The notes: a model not told the origin generated them from the letters alone. 64,000 nucleotides of DNA from Sclerotinia nivalis (GCA_029531795.1 JAPEIS010000001.1:6076001-6140000), one strand, 5' to 3'; shown: positions 1-12,045, counted from the first letter of the stretch. Program-made: numbers and translations.

Positions 1-1108
1 TTGTGCAGAAAGTCTTTGAGCTTAGGTAGCATATTTACCTTCCTATCTCCTGACTCGGCCAATAATCGCAAATTGGGTCGATAGGTGGAAGTTCGAAAGA
101 GCCCAGAGTCTTTGATTTTGAAAGCATGGCAGATATCCTTGGCAACACGAGGTGTAGCTGTAGCAGTCAGGCAAACGACTCTCTCGGCTTGGATCTCCTC
201 AGCGAAACGGGCGATCTCTACCCATAGTTAGCACAAATGCAGTTCTAGTAGAATTCGAGGAACAACTTAGGTAGTCTGGACGGAAGCTGTGCCCCCATTC
301 ACTGATACAATGTGCTTCGTCAACTGCAAGTAATCTGATACCTCCCCGGACATACTTCATTTGCTCCACGAAACCCTCGTTGTTCAACCTCTCGGGTGCT
401 ACATAAAGTAACTTCAGTTTTCCCTTTCTCAATGCCTCGCATGTTTGAATATATTCTTCTCTTGTCTTGCTTGAGTCGAATGTTGCCGCAGCAATGCCAC
501 GACGAACAAGAGCATCCACTTGGTCTTTCATCAATGCTATCAGTGGCGATACTACCAGGGTGACTGTGTGTCACTAGGATTAGTTTCCTCCTTGAAAGTA
601 TGAAAGAAATCAACAAAATACGAAAAGATGCAGATTTCCAAAGGAAAGATCCGATTCTCTAGTTCAAGATGTTGTGTATAGAATTGCCGCACAGCACTCT
701 CATGTTTCACTCACTGCCATGTTCGCCTTCTTCACGATCGTTGAGACGCTGATCTTCCTCTTCAAAAGCAAGTGCCGGGACTTGGAAGCAAAGACTCTTT
801 CCACCTCCAGTGGGGAAGACAACAACAGCACTTTCGCCAGTAAGAATTCTTGATATGGCTTGTTCCTGCTTTAATCGAAACGATTTAAAACCGAAATTGC
901 GATTCAGTGCAGAGATTGCCGATTGAAAGACCTTGTGAGATGTCTCAGTCGTCTGTTTCTTGATAATTGGCGAAGTCCGTTCGGAGGAAGCTTTACGCTT
1001 GTGGCCCTGGTTACCGCTAGCAGCATCTACCGCGTTTGTCAAATCTAGTAAATCTGCCTCATCGCCAGAACTGAATCCATATTCATCGACCTCCGTAGAG
1101 TTTGCCAT
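1..1108 (-). CDS. RecQ-family ATP-dependent DNA helicase (3' part beyond window)
   Basis: A 3'-5' DNA helicase of the RecQ family, acting in the nucleus in recombination and fork repair. I read exons 1108-715, 563-267 and 217 to the left edge, with introns 564-714 and 218-266. The protein starts [12 protein letters not shown]. RecQ motif 0 ([14 protein letters not shown], about residues 72-85) is followed by Walker A FPTGGGKS (about 98-105). The second exon opens with [15 protein letters not shown] and carries YVAPERL and the DEAHC box with [11 protein letters not shown]. The third exon has LTATATPRV (motif III) and [10 protein letters not shown] (motif IV region). The start at 1108 was chosen because the frame upstream of it does not look like protein. 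The intron at 218-266 has a non-consensus donor (GTTGTT). The C-terminal half (RQC, HRDC) is outside the window, so Sgs1-like and shorter RecQ classes cannot be separated. Confidence 0.9.
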
Positions 1109-1745
1109 AGTTTGTGTATGGGAGATAAATGATTGATACTTCCTTTTGGTCAAAGCATGTGAGGAACGAAGACTTTGTAATAATCGCATATCAAATATTA
1201 TCGTGTTGTCTGTAAAAAAGTTGAAAGAAAACAACAAGTCCGACGTAGTGTTTGCATTTCGCGTGATCACATGATGTATAAGTGGATCAAATCAAACAAT
1301 TTTACAAGCAGCACTGTGCAATCTTGTAAAATTTCATGTCAGTATTGAGGTAATCCTTTGTTTGGCGATTGGAGTTGATTCCCATGAGTTCGAGGAAGAT
1401 GTATTTCCAAGCGGATCAACGGTTTGTCTCATTATTCCAGACCGCACTTGAACGTTTCAAGTAATTTATTCCCGTACTCCATAGTGATTTCCAACCTCAT
1501 TATCATTTCCTTGATCTATAGATACAACCGACTCTAACCATTCTATTTATCCGTGTAAGACCCTTCCTAGTAAACACAGTAGAATCGATCCATCCTGGCC
1601 TCATCTCCAACGCAGGTATATTCCAACGCCTCTCCTAAACAATTCAAATACCATGTATATACATTCCAGCGATTCCATAACTTACAATCGGATTCATGCT
1701 CCAAAAGCATTGTTAGTCCAAACCAAACCCATATCTACTTCGCAG

Positions 1746-2774
1746 CTATCTTGCAGGAAGGTTCTTCCTTAGTTTGATGGTCTGTTCATACAAAACGTCC
1801 TTGAAGGCGAATAACAATGCAGCAGTCATAACACTTTGTGACACTTTGGGGGCAATTCCTGGAAAAGGGTTAGTGACAATTCTTTCAATAACATTGAGGA
1901 GAAATATCTACCTTTGTAGAATCCCTCGTAGCCTTCTTCTTTCAAAATACGTTTCATGCCCTGGATCATACTTTCTTTTCCTCCGTCCCTTCCGGCGACG
2001 TGCATGCGACTCTTGACTGTGATATAAGGGTATGTGATGGAAGTAGCAAAGAGCTTCCCTAACGCGCCTAGAAGGAATGCCAATGTTGGAGTGACTCTCT
2101 TCTTTTTCTCAATGACATTCTTCAACTGCTCGAAAATTGTGTATTGTAATATTGGGTTGATAACGAGTACCAGTGCGGGTAAAACCCCAGAAAAGAGCGC
2201 CTGTGGGCCTTCATCTCTAAGAAGTGCAAGCAATGTGCCAAGCGTTGTAGGAGCCTTTGATGGCTTAACACCAGGCAAAAAACTCCCATCCGTCTCCTTA
2301 TTTCTCTTTCGTGTGGTCATTCGCGTATTAACTACCCAAATAGGATTTGTGAGCAAGACTGTCGCTGAGCCTGCGATTGCTCCGGCGATCATCGATTCAA
2401 TTGTTGTAAGTTTCTTTGAAGCTCGACCAGTCTTGAGTGCCGCCTTCTCGAAACCTGAGCGAGTCCACTCATACCAGTAGTAATATACAAAGTTTGTAAC
2501 ACTAATTCCAAATAGTGCTGAATCGAGCCCAGCGTAAAGACCTTTGATACCCTCACGTTCCATGATGTGCTTCACAGCGTCGAGGAATCCCGAATCAGCA
2601 CGTTTTGATTCAATTTGGGCGCGTGTAGACAGTGTAATAAGAGGATAGCTTCTAATTGTTAACATTGAAAAGGCGGAGAAGGAAAGGGGTCTGATACGTA
2701 AGAGCCATGGAAAGAATGCCCCCACCAGCACCGGAAAGAGCATGAGCAACATTATCTGATTGCTGAGCCGCCAT
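1746..2774 (-). CDS. Peroxisomal adenine nucleotide carrier (ANT1/PMP47-like mitochondrial carrier family)
   Basis: A six-helix solute carrier of the mitochondrial carrier family. By its motifs it belongs to the PMP47/Ant1 branch, which exchanges ATP for AMP across the peroxisomal membrane. Exons 2774-2698, 2648-1912 and 1858-1746 give 308 residues. All three repeats show the carrier signature: YPLITLSTRAQ, NPIWVVNTRM and YPYITVKSRM. The N-terminus MAAQQSDNVAHALSGAGGG is typical of the family. Intron 2649-2697 uses the acceptor AGAAG, which restores the YPL codon. Intron 1859-1911 lies near the C-terminus, and splicing it adds a natural tail containing VSQSVMTAALLFAFKD; unspliced, the frame ends early in an unrelated tail. 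The gene is head-to-head with the Abp2-like gene across about 0.9 kb. The subfamily assignment rests on NPIWVVNTRM and is good but not certain. Confidence 0.9.
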
Positions 2775-3665
2775 GATTGATTTGCATATATGTATTACAA
2801 TAGATGGTGGTGACGGCGATGGCGATGGTGATGGTGATGGTGATGAAGTCTTGATAAAGGAGTGTTAATTGACAAAAGGAGATGTAATAATAATAATGAT
2901 TTGAATAAAAGACGTGAGGAATGAAGAAAGATGAATTAATCCGGCATGATAAGTCCTCTGCATCAGATGTGCATTGTCAAGTTTGCATATCAAAGGAAGA
3001 CGACTTACCGAGGTAATGTGGAACCCCTTGCATTTACTACATCCCCGAGATTTGCCCCACTTCAATTACCTAATTACAGCACAGCACAGCATAACATGTG
3101 AGATTTGAGATCTCACTCACGTGCTGATATCTATTCTTATCTATGATTAGTAATCCACGAACTCGCCATTAAACCTCAATCAGATCAAACTTTCACTTAT
3201 TAACATCAATTTGTTTCTCTCACAGTAATTATTGTCAATTATCTACAATTCTCGTCAACGCTACCTAGTCATATATACCCCCCTTTTTGTTTAACCTATC
3301 GCGAAATATATCCAGAATATCCTTTCCAGAACTTCCTTCATTTGTTTTTATTAGATACCCAACATCGTTTCCTTTTAACTTCCAAATCTTCTTACTTTTC
3401 AGCTGACGGCTTCAATTGGAGTACAAGGTATCATTATTTGGCAGAAAGGGGAAAACGTGTCTTTCACTACCTTTTTCTTTTATTTTATTTTATTTTTTAT
3501 TTTTGGAAACCTTTTTGAAAATTAGGAGTAAATTTCATTATTTCTATCAAGTCATCGTCTGACCATCAAAAGACATCTCATATCTTTTTTCGAAAAACCA
3601 AATATTTTCATTGCTTTACCAGAAATTAGCCTGGGTGGGTTATTTGATAACTCAAAAGTGGGAGA
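2775..3665. other. Intergenic region between divergent genes
   Basis: About 0.9 kb separates the carrier gene from the Abp2-like gene and presumably holds both promoters. A short imperfect GGTGAT/GGCGAT repeat lies at about 2803-2845, just upstream of the carrier start. A pyrimidine-rich run and T-rich tracts (about 3470-3510) precede the Abp2-like start. I see no convincing gene. Confidence 0.6.
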
Positions 3666-5837
3666 ATGCTCCCAGTCCTTCATGTCCGTGCAATGATCTC
3701 TGAACCTACAAAACGTCGATTGGAAAGTAAATATGCCCCAATTGCTCCTCAAGGAGGTGAACAATATATTCAAGCCCACAGTCAAGCATCATGTTCAAAT
3801 GCTCATGACAGGGTGGTGCCTGAGCATCCGGTACAATCTTCATCATTGGGAAATTTATCTCCAAATCAGCAGAGTTCTCGAAGTCTACCTTCGAGAGAAG
3901 TTACAGACGAGAATTTTGACGATGCCTACGTAGGCTTCATCATGTACTGCAATCCTACTGTGGCATCAGACACAGATACTGCTGAACTCAGGCGAATATT
4001 TCGGGCGCCCCCAAAAAGTGATAACAAGAGTTTCAGCACTTTTACATTATTCGAATTGATTCGTAAATTAGAGAATAAGGAAATTAAAACATGGGCACAA
4101 CTGGCAATAGATCTAGGAGTTGAGCCCCCTGCCTTGGAGAAAGGTCAAAGTGCTCAGAAGGTACAGCAGTATGCGGTTAGGCTCAAGGTATACAAGTCAA
4201 TCTTAGAAACTCATCAATGTCGAGCTAACGATATCTAGCGGTGGTTGCATGCGATGCATGTTGATGCTTTCTTTGAATATTTATTGAACAAACCCCATGT
4301 ATACTGGACGGAAGTACCATTACCTAACGAACCACCGTCGGAGCTTGGCCGAGACGGAGTTACTGCTGATGAAGATTTGGCTCTTCGCGCTTTGCTTCCA
4401 GAGACAAGGCCTAAGCGCGGACGAAAGAAGGCTGAAGATAGGGACGATGATGACATGGGAAGATCACCGTCTCAGCGTCCTCGTCTACACTCGCCTACTT
4501 TGCCCGAAGATTTTTTGATTGCTAGAGCTTCTTTGCATCCCGATAGTGCTACTCCAGCGACAGCAACTTCTTCTTTTCAGCAGGGCTTTGATTCCCGATT
4601 GAGTCCATGGTCTGCAACAGAAGTTCGAGGTCCTCTAGTGAATAATTTTAGATGGGGTGCTCCACCCGAAAGTGCAACTCCTCTATCAGCTTATCCACAA
4701 TCAGCTCTTACACCCTCAACCAGAACACATCTTTGGCCGGATAGCAATGAACCTCAGTCTGCTACAACGCCAAATAAATCACGATCTAGACGTCGTCATG
4801 GTCCTGCGGTATCATCAGCATGGCCAAGCAACGGTAGTGCATCTGCTGGAAAGTTACGAGGCAGACCACCAAGTAATCGTTCTGTTACTGATGGTCCCTT
4901 TTCGACTTTCCCTGCCAATCCTGGTTCTATAAGGGATACACCAACTGCTACCCCTACAGTAGCAGATTCCGAAATTCCGAATTTCTTTCCCGCGGGCGTC
5001 GAAGCCAATCCACCTGTTAGCAATCCACAAACTCAAAATTCTCGACCAAATCGACTTTCACTTCAAGTCCCACAAAGAAAAGGCGGCAATGTTCGATTAG
5101 CGACACCACCACCCCCTGTCGTACTCCTCAATGGTGAGACCGATACGAATTTGCAGCATGATTTAATGAACCAATCTCAACAAACATCGTTAATGGAATA
5201 CTTCAACAACCCCATCAACGAACCTCCAGACCCCAGTTTCGAACACTTTGTTAGCATAGCATTTCGTCAAAACGAAGATTTTGATCGCACCAACATCGAT
5301 GCTCTAGAATCTCACTTTATTGGCGAAATCCTCGTCGCGGAATGGTACGATGTAGCTGGAAACTCAATCCAACGATGCTCTATAGACGAAGCATCTAAAA
5401 TCTGCAAACAAGTAATCCAAAATCTTCAGGCCGAATCTAGCAGTACAGAGGCCTTCCTCGTTAATCTTTCAGCGCTAGCAGGCGGTCCATTGATGACGCG
5501 TCTTCGCGTTACAAGAATTGAATTTTCCGGTCCACCCCTAAGAGTAGATTATGAATGTCATTGGAAAATGAAATTTGGCAGTCTTGAAGGAAATTTCACG
5601 ATAAGAGCTACAGTTGTGGAGGATAATGGAAAGATGGGGATGGGGGAAGGAATGGGGGAGATTGGGAGGGGAAGAGAGGAAGAGGAGGAGAGTTGGAAGG
5701 CGAAATATTTGAGTTTGCAGCGGCAGATTAAGGAGAGGGATGTGAAGGTTAGGATGTTGAAGAGAAGCATGGTGGATGCATTGGTTATTAGTGAGGGGTG
5801 GATTAAAGGAGGAAGTGGGTCTCAAAATCAGGGGTAA
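3666..5837 (+). CDS. ARS-binding protein 2 (Abp2)-like protein
   Basis: Homologue of fission yeast Abp2, which binds replication-origin AT-rich DNA; a nuclear DNA-associated role is inferred. Exons 3666-4187 and 4239-5837 (intron 4188-4238, 51 bp, GTATAC...CTAG) give 706 residues. The conserved core spans roughly residues 85-200, across the intron: VGFIMYCNP, AELRRIFRAPPKSDNKSFS, LENKEIKTWAQLAIDLGVE, then KRWLHAMHVDAFFEYLL. After the core come a basic stretch (RPKRGRKK), a long Ser/Pro/Thr-rich low-complexity middle and an acidic/Glu-rich C-terminus with probable coiled coil (KAKYLSLQRQIKERDVKV). A second in-frame ATG at 3693 (MISEPTKRR) is an equally possible start. The last 200 bp are strikingly G-rich on the coding strand. 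Confidence 0.88.
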
Positions 5838-8329
5838 AGCAGCGGAGCAGTTGGTGGTTGGAGTTGGAGAATTTAACGGTCGAGCAATCTTTCTGTTTGA
5901 GGAGTTCAGGTGGCAGGTACAATTGCTGAAAAGAAAGAATTTATTTTTCGTGTGGCTGGCTGAGGTATACATATCTAGTTCTTCGAATACAGGATGAACA
6001 AGTGGTAGTTAGATATCCACACTGCATGATTCAACAAACAAATACTTTATTTGCAAAGTTCTACAGGACCGGCTCGAGGTTCTTGGGTGTGAAAATGCTA
6101 GTGCATGATGACAAAAATTGTCATTTGTACTAAGGGGGACCTGGGCATATATGACCAAAAATGTCATTTATGACCGCCCCCCTGGTAACTCAGATATGCA
6201 ACAAAACTTTTCTTCTGTAAATGAGTGAATTGGAGGTGATGTGGTAAAGTGGTAAAGTGGTAAAGTGGTAAAGTGTGTCTTGATTTTCATTGGCTTTGCT
6301 CGTTTCGTAGTGGGATTAGTTGATTGGATTGGAACTATAGCATTTCGATTTGATTGTATAGAGATTTAAATGAGTTAATCAATGGCTGTGAGAATTTTAA
6401 ATTGATTCAACTCTTATTCTATGTATATTGTTTTGGGAATAATCTCTCTTGTACGGAGTAGACCAAGCGCAAATCGGATCTTGGGGTTTATATTATAGTA
6501 TATTTCTATCTATGGATTATTGTTCAGTTATGTACATATTTGTGTATATGTATATTCACCTTAACCCGAATATCTGAATATATATATACTGAATCTTCCA
6601 GAGATGTATTTAAGCTGGACTCTGAATCTTTCCTCCCAGAAGAGTGAATAGAGAAAAGAGTAGAGAGAATATAAATATGAAGATGCTGTGCCCATTCGGT
6701 ATATTGTTTTCGTGTACGAGGTATGCATAGGTACCCAGGTGTTTGAATTTTTTTATATCGTTTTGATTTTTTTCCTCCTGGTTTTGTGTTTCGATACGTT
6801 TTAATATTCTTATTCTATGGTTTGGTTGTGGAAGTACATGCGCGCCCTATTGCGATGAATCTGAAGTGGTTTAAAAGAAGAAAGAGTTAGACTTGATGGG
6901 ATATTGGAGAGTGGTGGATACCGGTTTTTTCGCATTATGAAGTTGTTTATCTGGCTAATGATAATGAGAAGCATCGATACTCTTAGGTGGACTTTGGGGA
7001 GGGCGATTGCCAGGCCGCCTTTTCTTGCAAGTGGTATTCTTCACAAGAGTGTAAAGTCTAGGTAATGCTACCTACCGGTGGTCCCTTGATTTACAATTTC
7101 AAGATCAAATACTCATTGTTCGAGCCTGAGAAATTTTGTCTAAAAGGTATGTGTGCGGAGTCCCTATTATACAATGCGAAGGTGTCGCGCATGCCCGGGA
7201 CGCCTAACAGAGAACCACGGAGTATGTGGGAGAGAATAAGAGGAGTAGCGAATCAATTAGCTTTTTGCTAAATGGCTTATGTACCGCTGTATTTGAAGAT
7301 TGGTATGATGGAATGGAGCATCAGGATTTGGATTTGAGTTTCGTGAAGACGACGGCGAAGTTGGGGGTGAAGTGTGTACAGAGAGAATTTTGAGATGACG
7401 ATGGTGGCTTTGGCTACGCAGACTGTGGGTGTTCATTTGAGACGGGAGATCTGGGTGTCCAAGGCGGGACAGAGACTTGTGGGTTGGAGTAGATGCATAC
7501 GGATGACAGCACTGATGCTTAGAGAGAGAAAGAGGCGATGTCAATTTCTTTCTTAGGGAAAGAGGAAGAAGGCCAATTGGGGCAATCATTTGACTAAGAT
7601 AGTTGTGATGGGAGTGAATCGTATCTTGCTGGTTTGAATATCTTGTCCATGTCAATCACTATGATATTGGGGAGAAAATACAATTCACCAAACTCCCACT
7701 GTAAGAGGAAAATAATAGCAGACCTATAAAAGACGTTGAAAGTACTTCATGATCTAAATCGCGGGAATCCTCAAAGCCCGTGGAGAATCTGGAGATGCTC
7801 AAACCGTATTTTCTTCGGGATACACAAAACTCTTGACTCCGAGATATGGTAAAAATGGGTATTTTGATAGTAGTACAGATGAGAAATCATGGTCGGGAAA
7901 TAGCATTGTAAGTCTGATGATTTGGAATCATAATTACTAGCTTCTGCTACCTGTATATCGTCGATGCATACCTACTTACATGTAATGTGAGATGAAGAGA
8001 TGAAAAGATGAAGAGATGAGGTGATGAATTTGGACTATAAAGTGGTTGGATTTGGGGATGGAGGGGTAGACAGAGCTGACATATTGTTTGGAAGTCGATA
8101 TCAATTGGATACCCGATTGTGATGTTGTTGCAAAGAGCATTTGCCTTGGTTCTCTCTACCTCCATCCACTGTATGTTCTCTTACCTATTCTACTCTCCCT
8201 TCTTGGCTCTACCTATATATCAATGGATAAGAGTGTGTAAGAGTAATTATCTGGGGCTAGTGATGTCTCGAGAGTAGCCTTTATTCTGTCGATGCTGTTC
8301 CATCTACCTACTCATTCCATCTTAAAACA
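5838..8329. other. Long gene-poor spacer with a small tandem repeat
   Basis: About 2.5 kb without a convincing coding region. The first few hundred bases are probably the 3' UTR of the Abp2-like gene. A short tandem array of the 8-mer GTGGTAAA (four copies plus a partial one) lies at 6241-6275. Short ORFs on both strands at 7065-7655 are low-complexity and mutually overlapping, so I do not call them genes. Confidence 0.55.
6241..6275. repeat. Tandem 8-bp repeat (GTGGTAAA)
   Basis: Four perfect head-to-tail copies of GTGGTAAA with a partial fifth. A small minisatellite with no obvious link to a gene. Confidence 0.85.
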
Positions 8330-8339
8330 TTTACCACAA

Positions 8340-8725
8340 GATTTTAAACTAATAGTCGGCTCTTACAAATGGCCGACTAGTTCTTATAATCGGGGAAAGC
8401 GAATGTCCCCGGAGAACGAATTGTCCCTTTACCGATTTTGAAGTAAAATATATCAAAATCTAAAATTATTATTGAGAAATCTTATTTTTGATGTACAATC
8501 ATGAATTGTCAAATTAATATAGTCAAAAATTTGTTATTAGAATTATTAATTCGAAGGTTGATTAAGTTGTTTATATATTAGAGCTAGTAGAACATTTCGC
8601 TTTTCGGGGATATTCGCTTTCTCGGCCTTTCGATAGAGCCGAGTTGCAACTTTCTCCCCGCAGGTGGGACGGCATTTTCCCACATTGACATTGTTTTTGA
8701 CGAGTAATATATTTTGAAATAAGCT
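8340..8725. repeat. Degenerate dispersed repeat, copy 1
   Basis: This AT-rich stretch shares a core of about 80 bp with 29540-29610: both read TTGTCCCTTTACCGATTTTG, then a near-identical TAAAATATATCAAAATCTAAAATT and an ATCTTATTTTTGA end. In this copy GGGGAAAGCGAAT near 8394 is answered by the inverted ATTCGCTTTCTC near 8611, and AGTCGG/CCGACT forms a small hairpin at 8354-8383. It is probably a decayed non-autonomous element. The family is unknown and the exact borders are unclear. Confidence 0.65.
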
Positions 8726-8749
8726 TTCAACCGTCAATAACAAGTACCA

Positions 8750-8856
8750 GGGGCTGTAACTCAGTGGTAGAGTGCCTCGTTTGCAACCTCAAATACCTCG
8801 AAAGAGATGATTGATAATGCTCGATGAAGTCCAGGGTTCGACTCCCTGCCGCTCCA
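8750..8856 (+). tRNA. tRNA-Ala (anticodon TGC) with intron; slightly irregular, possibly a pseudogene
   Basis: The cloverleaf can be read directly: acceptor GGGGCTG, D-stem ACTC/GAGT, anticodon stem CCTCG, loop TTTGCA with anticodon TGC at 8782-8784, a 35-nt intron at about 8786-8820, T-arm CAGGG-TTCGACT-CCCTG, 3' acceptor strand CCGCTCC and discriminator A. The B box (GGTTCGACTCC) is intact and a T-run suitable for Pol III termination follows at about 8859. Two irregularities are visible: a mismatch in the acceptor stem (T6 against C67) and one in the anticodon stem (C28 against T42). The D-stem has an A-T pair where G-C is usual. It could be functional or a decaying copy. Confidence 0.65.
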
Positions 8857-9613
8857 ATATTTTTTCAAATATTTTTATTTTTATGTTGTCACAAACTTCA
8901 ACATTGAAATTTTGGTGGATGGATGAGGTTTTGCAATGAGTTTTTGCGCTGAGGGGTGAAGAGAAGTAAGAAAAGGGGGCGCTGCTTTTAGAGGGAGGGG
9001 AAAGAAGGAAAGAATGGGGTTTGTTCTTTTTGCTTTCATTGGTCTGAACGTTTGTGAAAGGTTAGATAGATATCCATCAATTTGCCAATCAATAACCACG
9101 CATTTTCCTCTTCAACGAATATCTTCCATTTTTAATTTTGGACGTGATAATTAAGGATTACTAACTAAGTCCGAAAGTCATCGTCGATATATCGGCAGTT
9201 GGCAATTGGCTTATAACCGATTTGTAATATTTGATGGATCTTGACAAAAAGTTTTTTACAGAAGCCTTCAGATATCTAACATTGCCTGCAGATCAGACAA
9301 CTATCGACTTATCATTTGCTTGGGACCCCACTACCTCGGACATATCTTGGGTAAATGCCATATAGCTAGGCTATCCGGTTTGTAAGCAATATCATCATGC
9401 TAAAACGATCATGCTGAACAATCAAACTGGTAAGTTTTATTCCTGCTTCATACGCCATTGCGCCATATACCCAAATGTAATGGGGGGTATAAAAGCATAT
9501 GGACTCGTCGTCCATCTCAATTCATCCCATCCCACTTGATCCAAACAAGCAAGTAATCGAACTGCAACAACATTTTCACATACCTACCGACCTCTCGATA
9601 ATACCCAACAAAC
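8857..9613. other. Intergenic region and promoter side of the old yellow enzyme gene
   Basis: About 750 bp between the tRNA and the oxidoreductase gene. Apart from the TATA box near 9488 I see no gene or repeat. Confidence 0.55.
9488..9494 (+). promoter_or_regulatory. TATA box of the old yellow enzyme gene
   Basis: A perfect TATAAAA lies 120 bp upstream of the ATG at 9614, preceded by a G-run and followed by a C/A-rich leader. The spacing is normal for a fungal TATA-type, often inducible, promoter. Confidence 0.6.
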
Positions 9614-10732
9614 ATGTCTTCATCAACACTTTTCACCCCTCTCAAGGTTGGAGCTTCCAAGCTTCAACATCGAATTGCCATGGCACCCCTCACCCGGTTC
9701 CGTGCCGACGATAACCACGTACCTCTTCCAATGGTTCCCGAATATTACGCACAACGTGCTTCTGTTCCCGGCACACTCCTCATCACCGAAGCTACCTTTA
9801 TTGCCCCTCAAGCCGGCGGCTATTCTCATGCCCCTGGTATCTGGAGCAAAGATCAAATTACCGCATGGAAAAAAGTTACCAATGCCGTACACGCGAAGAA
9901 ATCATACGTCTGGATGCAATTGTGGGCATTGGGAAGAACTGCAGATCCTACATACTTGGAACAAACTGGTTATAAAGTCAAATCTGCAAGCGATATTCCA
10001 TTCGAGGGAGGAGCCAAGCCAGAAGCCTTGACCGAGGCGGAAATCAAGGAATATATTGGATTATATGCACAAGCTGCAAAAAATGCAATTGAAGCTGGAT
10101 TCGATGGTGTCGAGATTCACGGCGCAAATGGTTACTTGGTCGATCAATTTCTCCAAGATACTGCCAACCAACGTACTGATTCTTGGGGAGGAAGTATTGA
10201 GAACCGGGCACGTTTCGGACTTGAGGTTGCCAAGGCTGTGGTTGCAGCTGTAGGTGCTGACAAGACTGCTATTAGATTGAGTCCATATTCTCCTTTCCAA
10301 GGAATGAAGATGGCAGATCCTATTCCACAATTTAGCTATTTCGTCCAAGGGCTCAAGAAATTGAACCTTGCATACCTACACGTTGTCGAGTCTAGAATCA
10401 CTGGAAACGAAGATGTTGAAGCAACGGAGAACATCAACTTTGTCATTGATATTTGGGATGGTACTAGTCCAATTTTTATCGCTGGAGGATTCACAGCGGA
10501 ATCTGCAAAGAAAACTGTTGACGAAGAATACAAAGGAAAAGATATTGTGATTGTATTTGGAAGATACTATATCGCTAATCCAGACCTTCCTTTCAGAGTT
10601 AAGGAGGGAATTGAGTTTACACCATATGATAGAAATTTCTTCTACAATAAGACGCAGGAGCAGGGATATACCACTTATGCATTTAGCAAGGAGTTCGAGG
10701 CGCAACAAAAGGCTATTGAAGCTTCAGCTTGA
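9614..10732 (+). CDS. Old yellow enzyme family NADPH:flavin oxidoreductase
   Basis: An FMN-dependent ene-reductase of the OYE family: NADPH reduces FMN, which then reduces activated C=C bonds such as alpha,beta-unsaturated carbonyls. The single exon encodes 372 residues, a normal length for a one-domain TIM barrel. Visible motifs are MAPLTRFRA (residues 23-31, with the Thr that tunes the flavin), WMQLWALGR (100-108, flavin-contacting Gln), HGANGYLVDQFL (169-180, with the His/Asn substrate pair and the Tyr proton donor of OYE), RTDSWGGSIENRARF near 192-206, and the phosphate-binding IAGGFT and FGRYYIANPDLP. The start fits the family (short N-terminus before LFTPLKVG). No secretion signal is present, so it is probably cytosolic. 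No pathway neighbour is evident; roles in stress or secondary metabolism are both possible. Confidence 0.95.
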   Translation: MSSSTLFTPLKVGASKLQHRIAMAPLTRFRADDNHVPLPMVPEYYAQRASVPGTLLITEATFIAPQAGGYSHAPGIWSKDQITAWKKVTNAVHAKKSYVWMQLWALGRTADPTYLEQTGYKVKSASDIPFEGGAKPEALTEAEIKEYIGLYAQAAKNAIEAGFDGVEIHGANGYLVDQFLQDTANQRTDSWGGSIENRARFGLEVAKAVVAAVGADKTAIRLSPYSPFQGMKMADPIPQFSYFVQGLKKLNLAYLHVVESRITGNEDVEATENINFVIDIWDGTSPIFIAGGFTAESAKKTVDEEYKGKDIVIVFGRYYIANPDLPFRVKEGIEFTPYDRNFFYNKTQEQGYTTYAFSKEFEAQQKAIEASA

Positions 10733-12045
10733 TTTAGATAGATATACTTATATTAACAGATGAATAGATAGATAGATTGTAGTAATAAAGAAATAGATTT
10801 TTTTTCCACAATATCAGTTCAATTGCATAGTGACAGACTTCACGATTGTACCTTCAAAAAAATCCAACTGAGGATATAAAATGACCATTTGACCAAGGGC
10901 CAAGGTAAGGTATTCTAGTGGCTTATACTTGCTGTATTGACCACTAGGCAAATTCATATTCTTCAATGATTTATCAATACCTGGTGATCCACCGCCAGAT
11001 ATATATGATGGGAGAGATATCTATTGTAGAGAAGCTTCATCAGGTGTGAACGAAGGTGTAACTGGTTGACATCAGGGAACAAGAAAGTTTACCTAGCTAT
11101 TTGAATGGATTGTCTGGATATTCAAGACATGAATGATAGTGTAAGTCTTCGATGCTTTGATGTATGTTTATCTTTCCTGTCGTTATCTAGGAATATAACG
11201 AGCGAGTAGATATTCAATCAATACCGTAATACATACCAGAATTGAAGATATAAATGAAAAACAAAATCTGGGGATCCCCAGCTCGTCAATTAATGCAGAA
11301 AGAGCTCTTGGCTGTCATGTCTCAGATTAAAACTCTAAATAAAGTAAGGCCGAAACACGAACTTACAATTGTAGGGTTCTTACTCCTATGTCCCGCCCTA
11401 ACTTGCATTTCCAACAGCGCTGCGCCATTTTATACCCTCTTTCTTTTCAACTTTGTGTTACAGTACGAATTGGGGAAGTATATATTATGATGTTTATAGG
11501 AGTGAATCCTTTGATATAGTTAGGTACAGGCTTGCAAGCCCGCACGCTAAGGTAATTCTCACGCGCCAAATAAATCCCTTGGGGTTTTAATCATCACGTT
11601 TCGCTGAAAACGGACAGCAGAAATTAACCAACCAACAAATAGAACAAAACTATGAATAATGCCTTAGTTTTCCTTCATTTCATGTAAACTTCACATGAAT
11701 AAATTTTCTGGCTTCTTTACGGCTTCACATGCTTATAAGCTCACAATCTCACATTCTCATATGCGATAGGTTAAGACGGACTCGGATCTGAACCCCAGAT
11801 TTGAACGGCCAGCCACCTTCTTTCTGGGTCATTTGCCCGAACGGGACTACTCGCCTCTTCCCTTACAGCTACCCCGGTTGTTTCTTGAGCACATTTTCTG
11901 TTACATGCTACTAGGTAGCTAAGAGCTAGGATATCATACCCAGCCATTTCGGCCCGTCCATAGCCCCTCATCACGCTCGTCAAATACCCTGGACGACATC
12001 AACATACTCTTCCTGGCAGTACAAGACCAGCATCACAACTAAACC
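10733..12045. other. Intergenic region
   Basis: About 1.3 kb between the oxidoreductase and glycosyltransferase genes. Short ORFs at 11254-11490 (+) and 11771-11983 (-) have no recognisable protein features. No repeat or RNA gene stands out. Confidence 0.5.

Noticed and set aside
8340..8725. CRISPR-like or satellite array
   Set aside because: Only one repeat copy at this place, no regular spacing; it matches a second dispersed copy 21 kb away instead.
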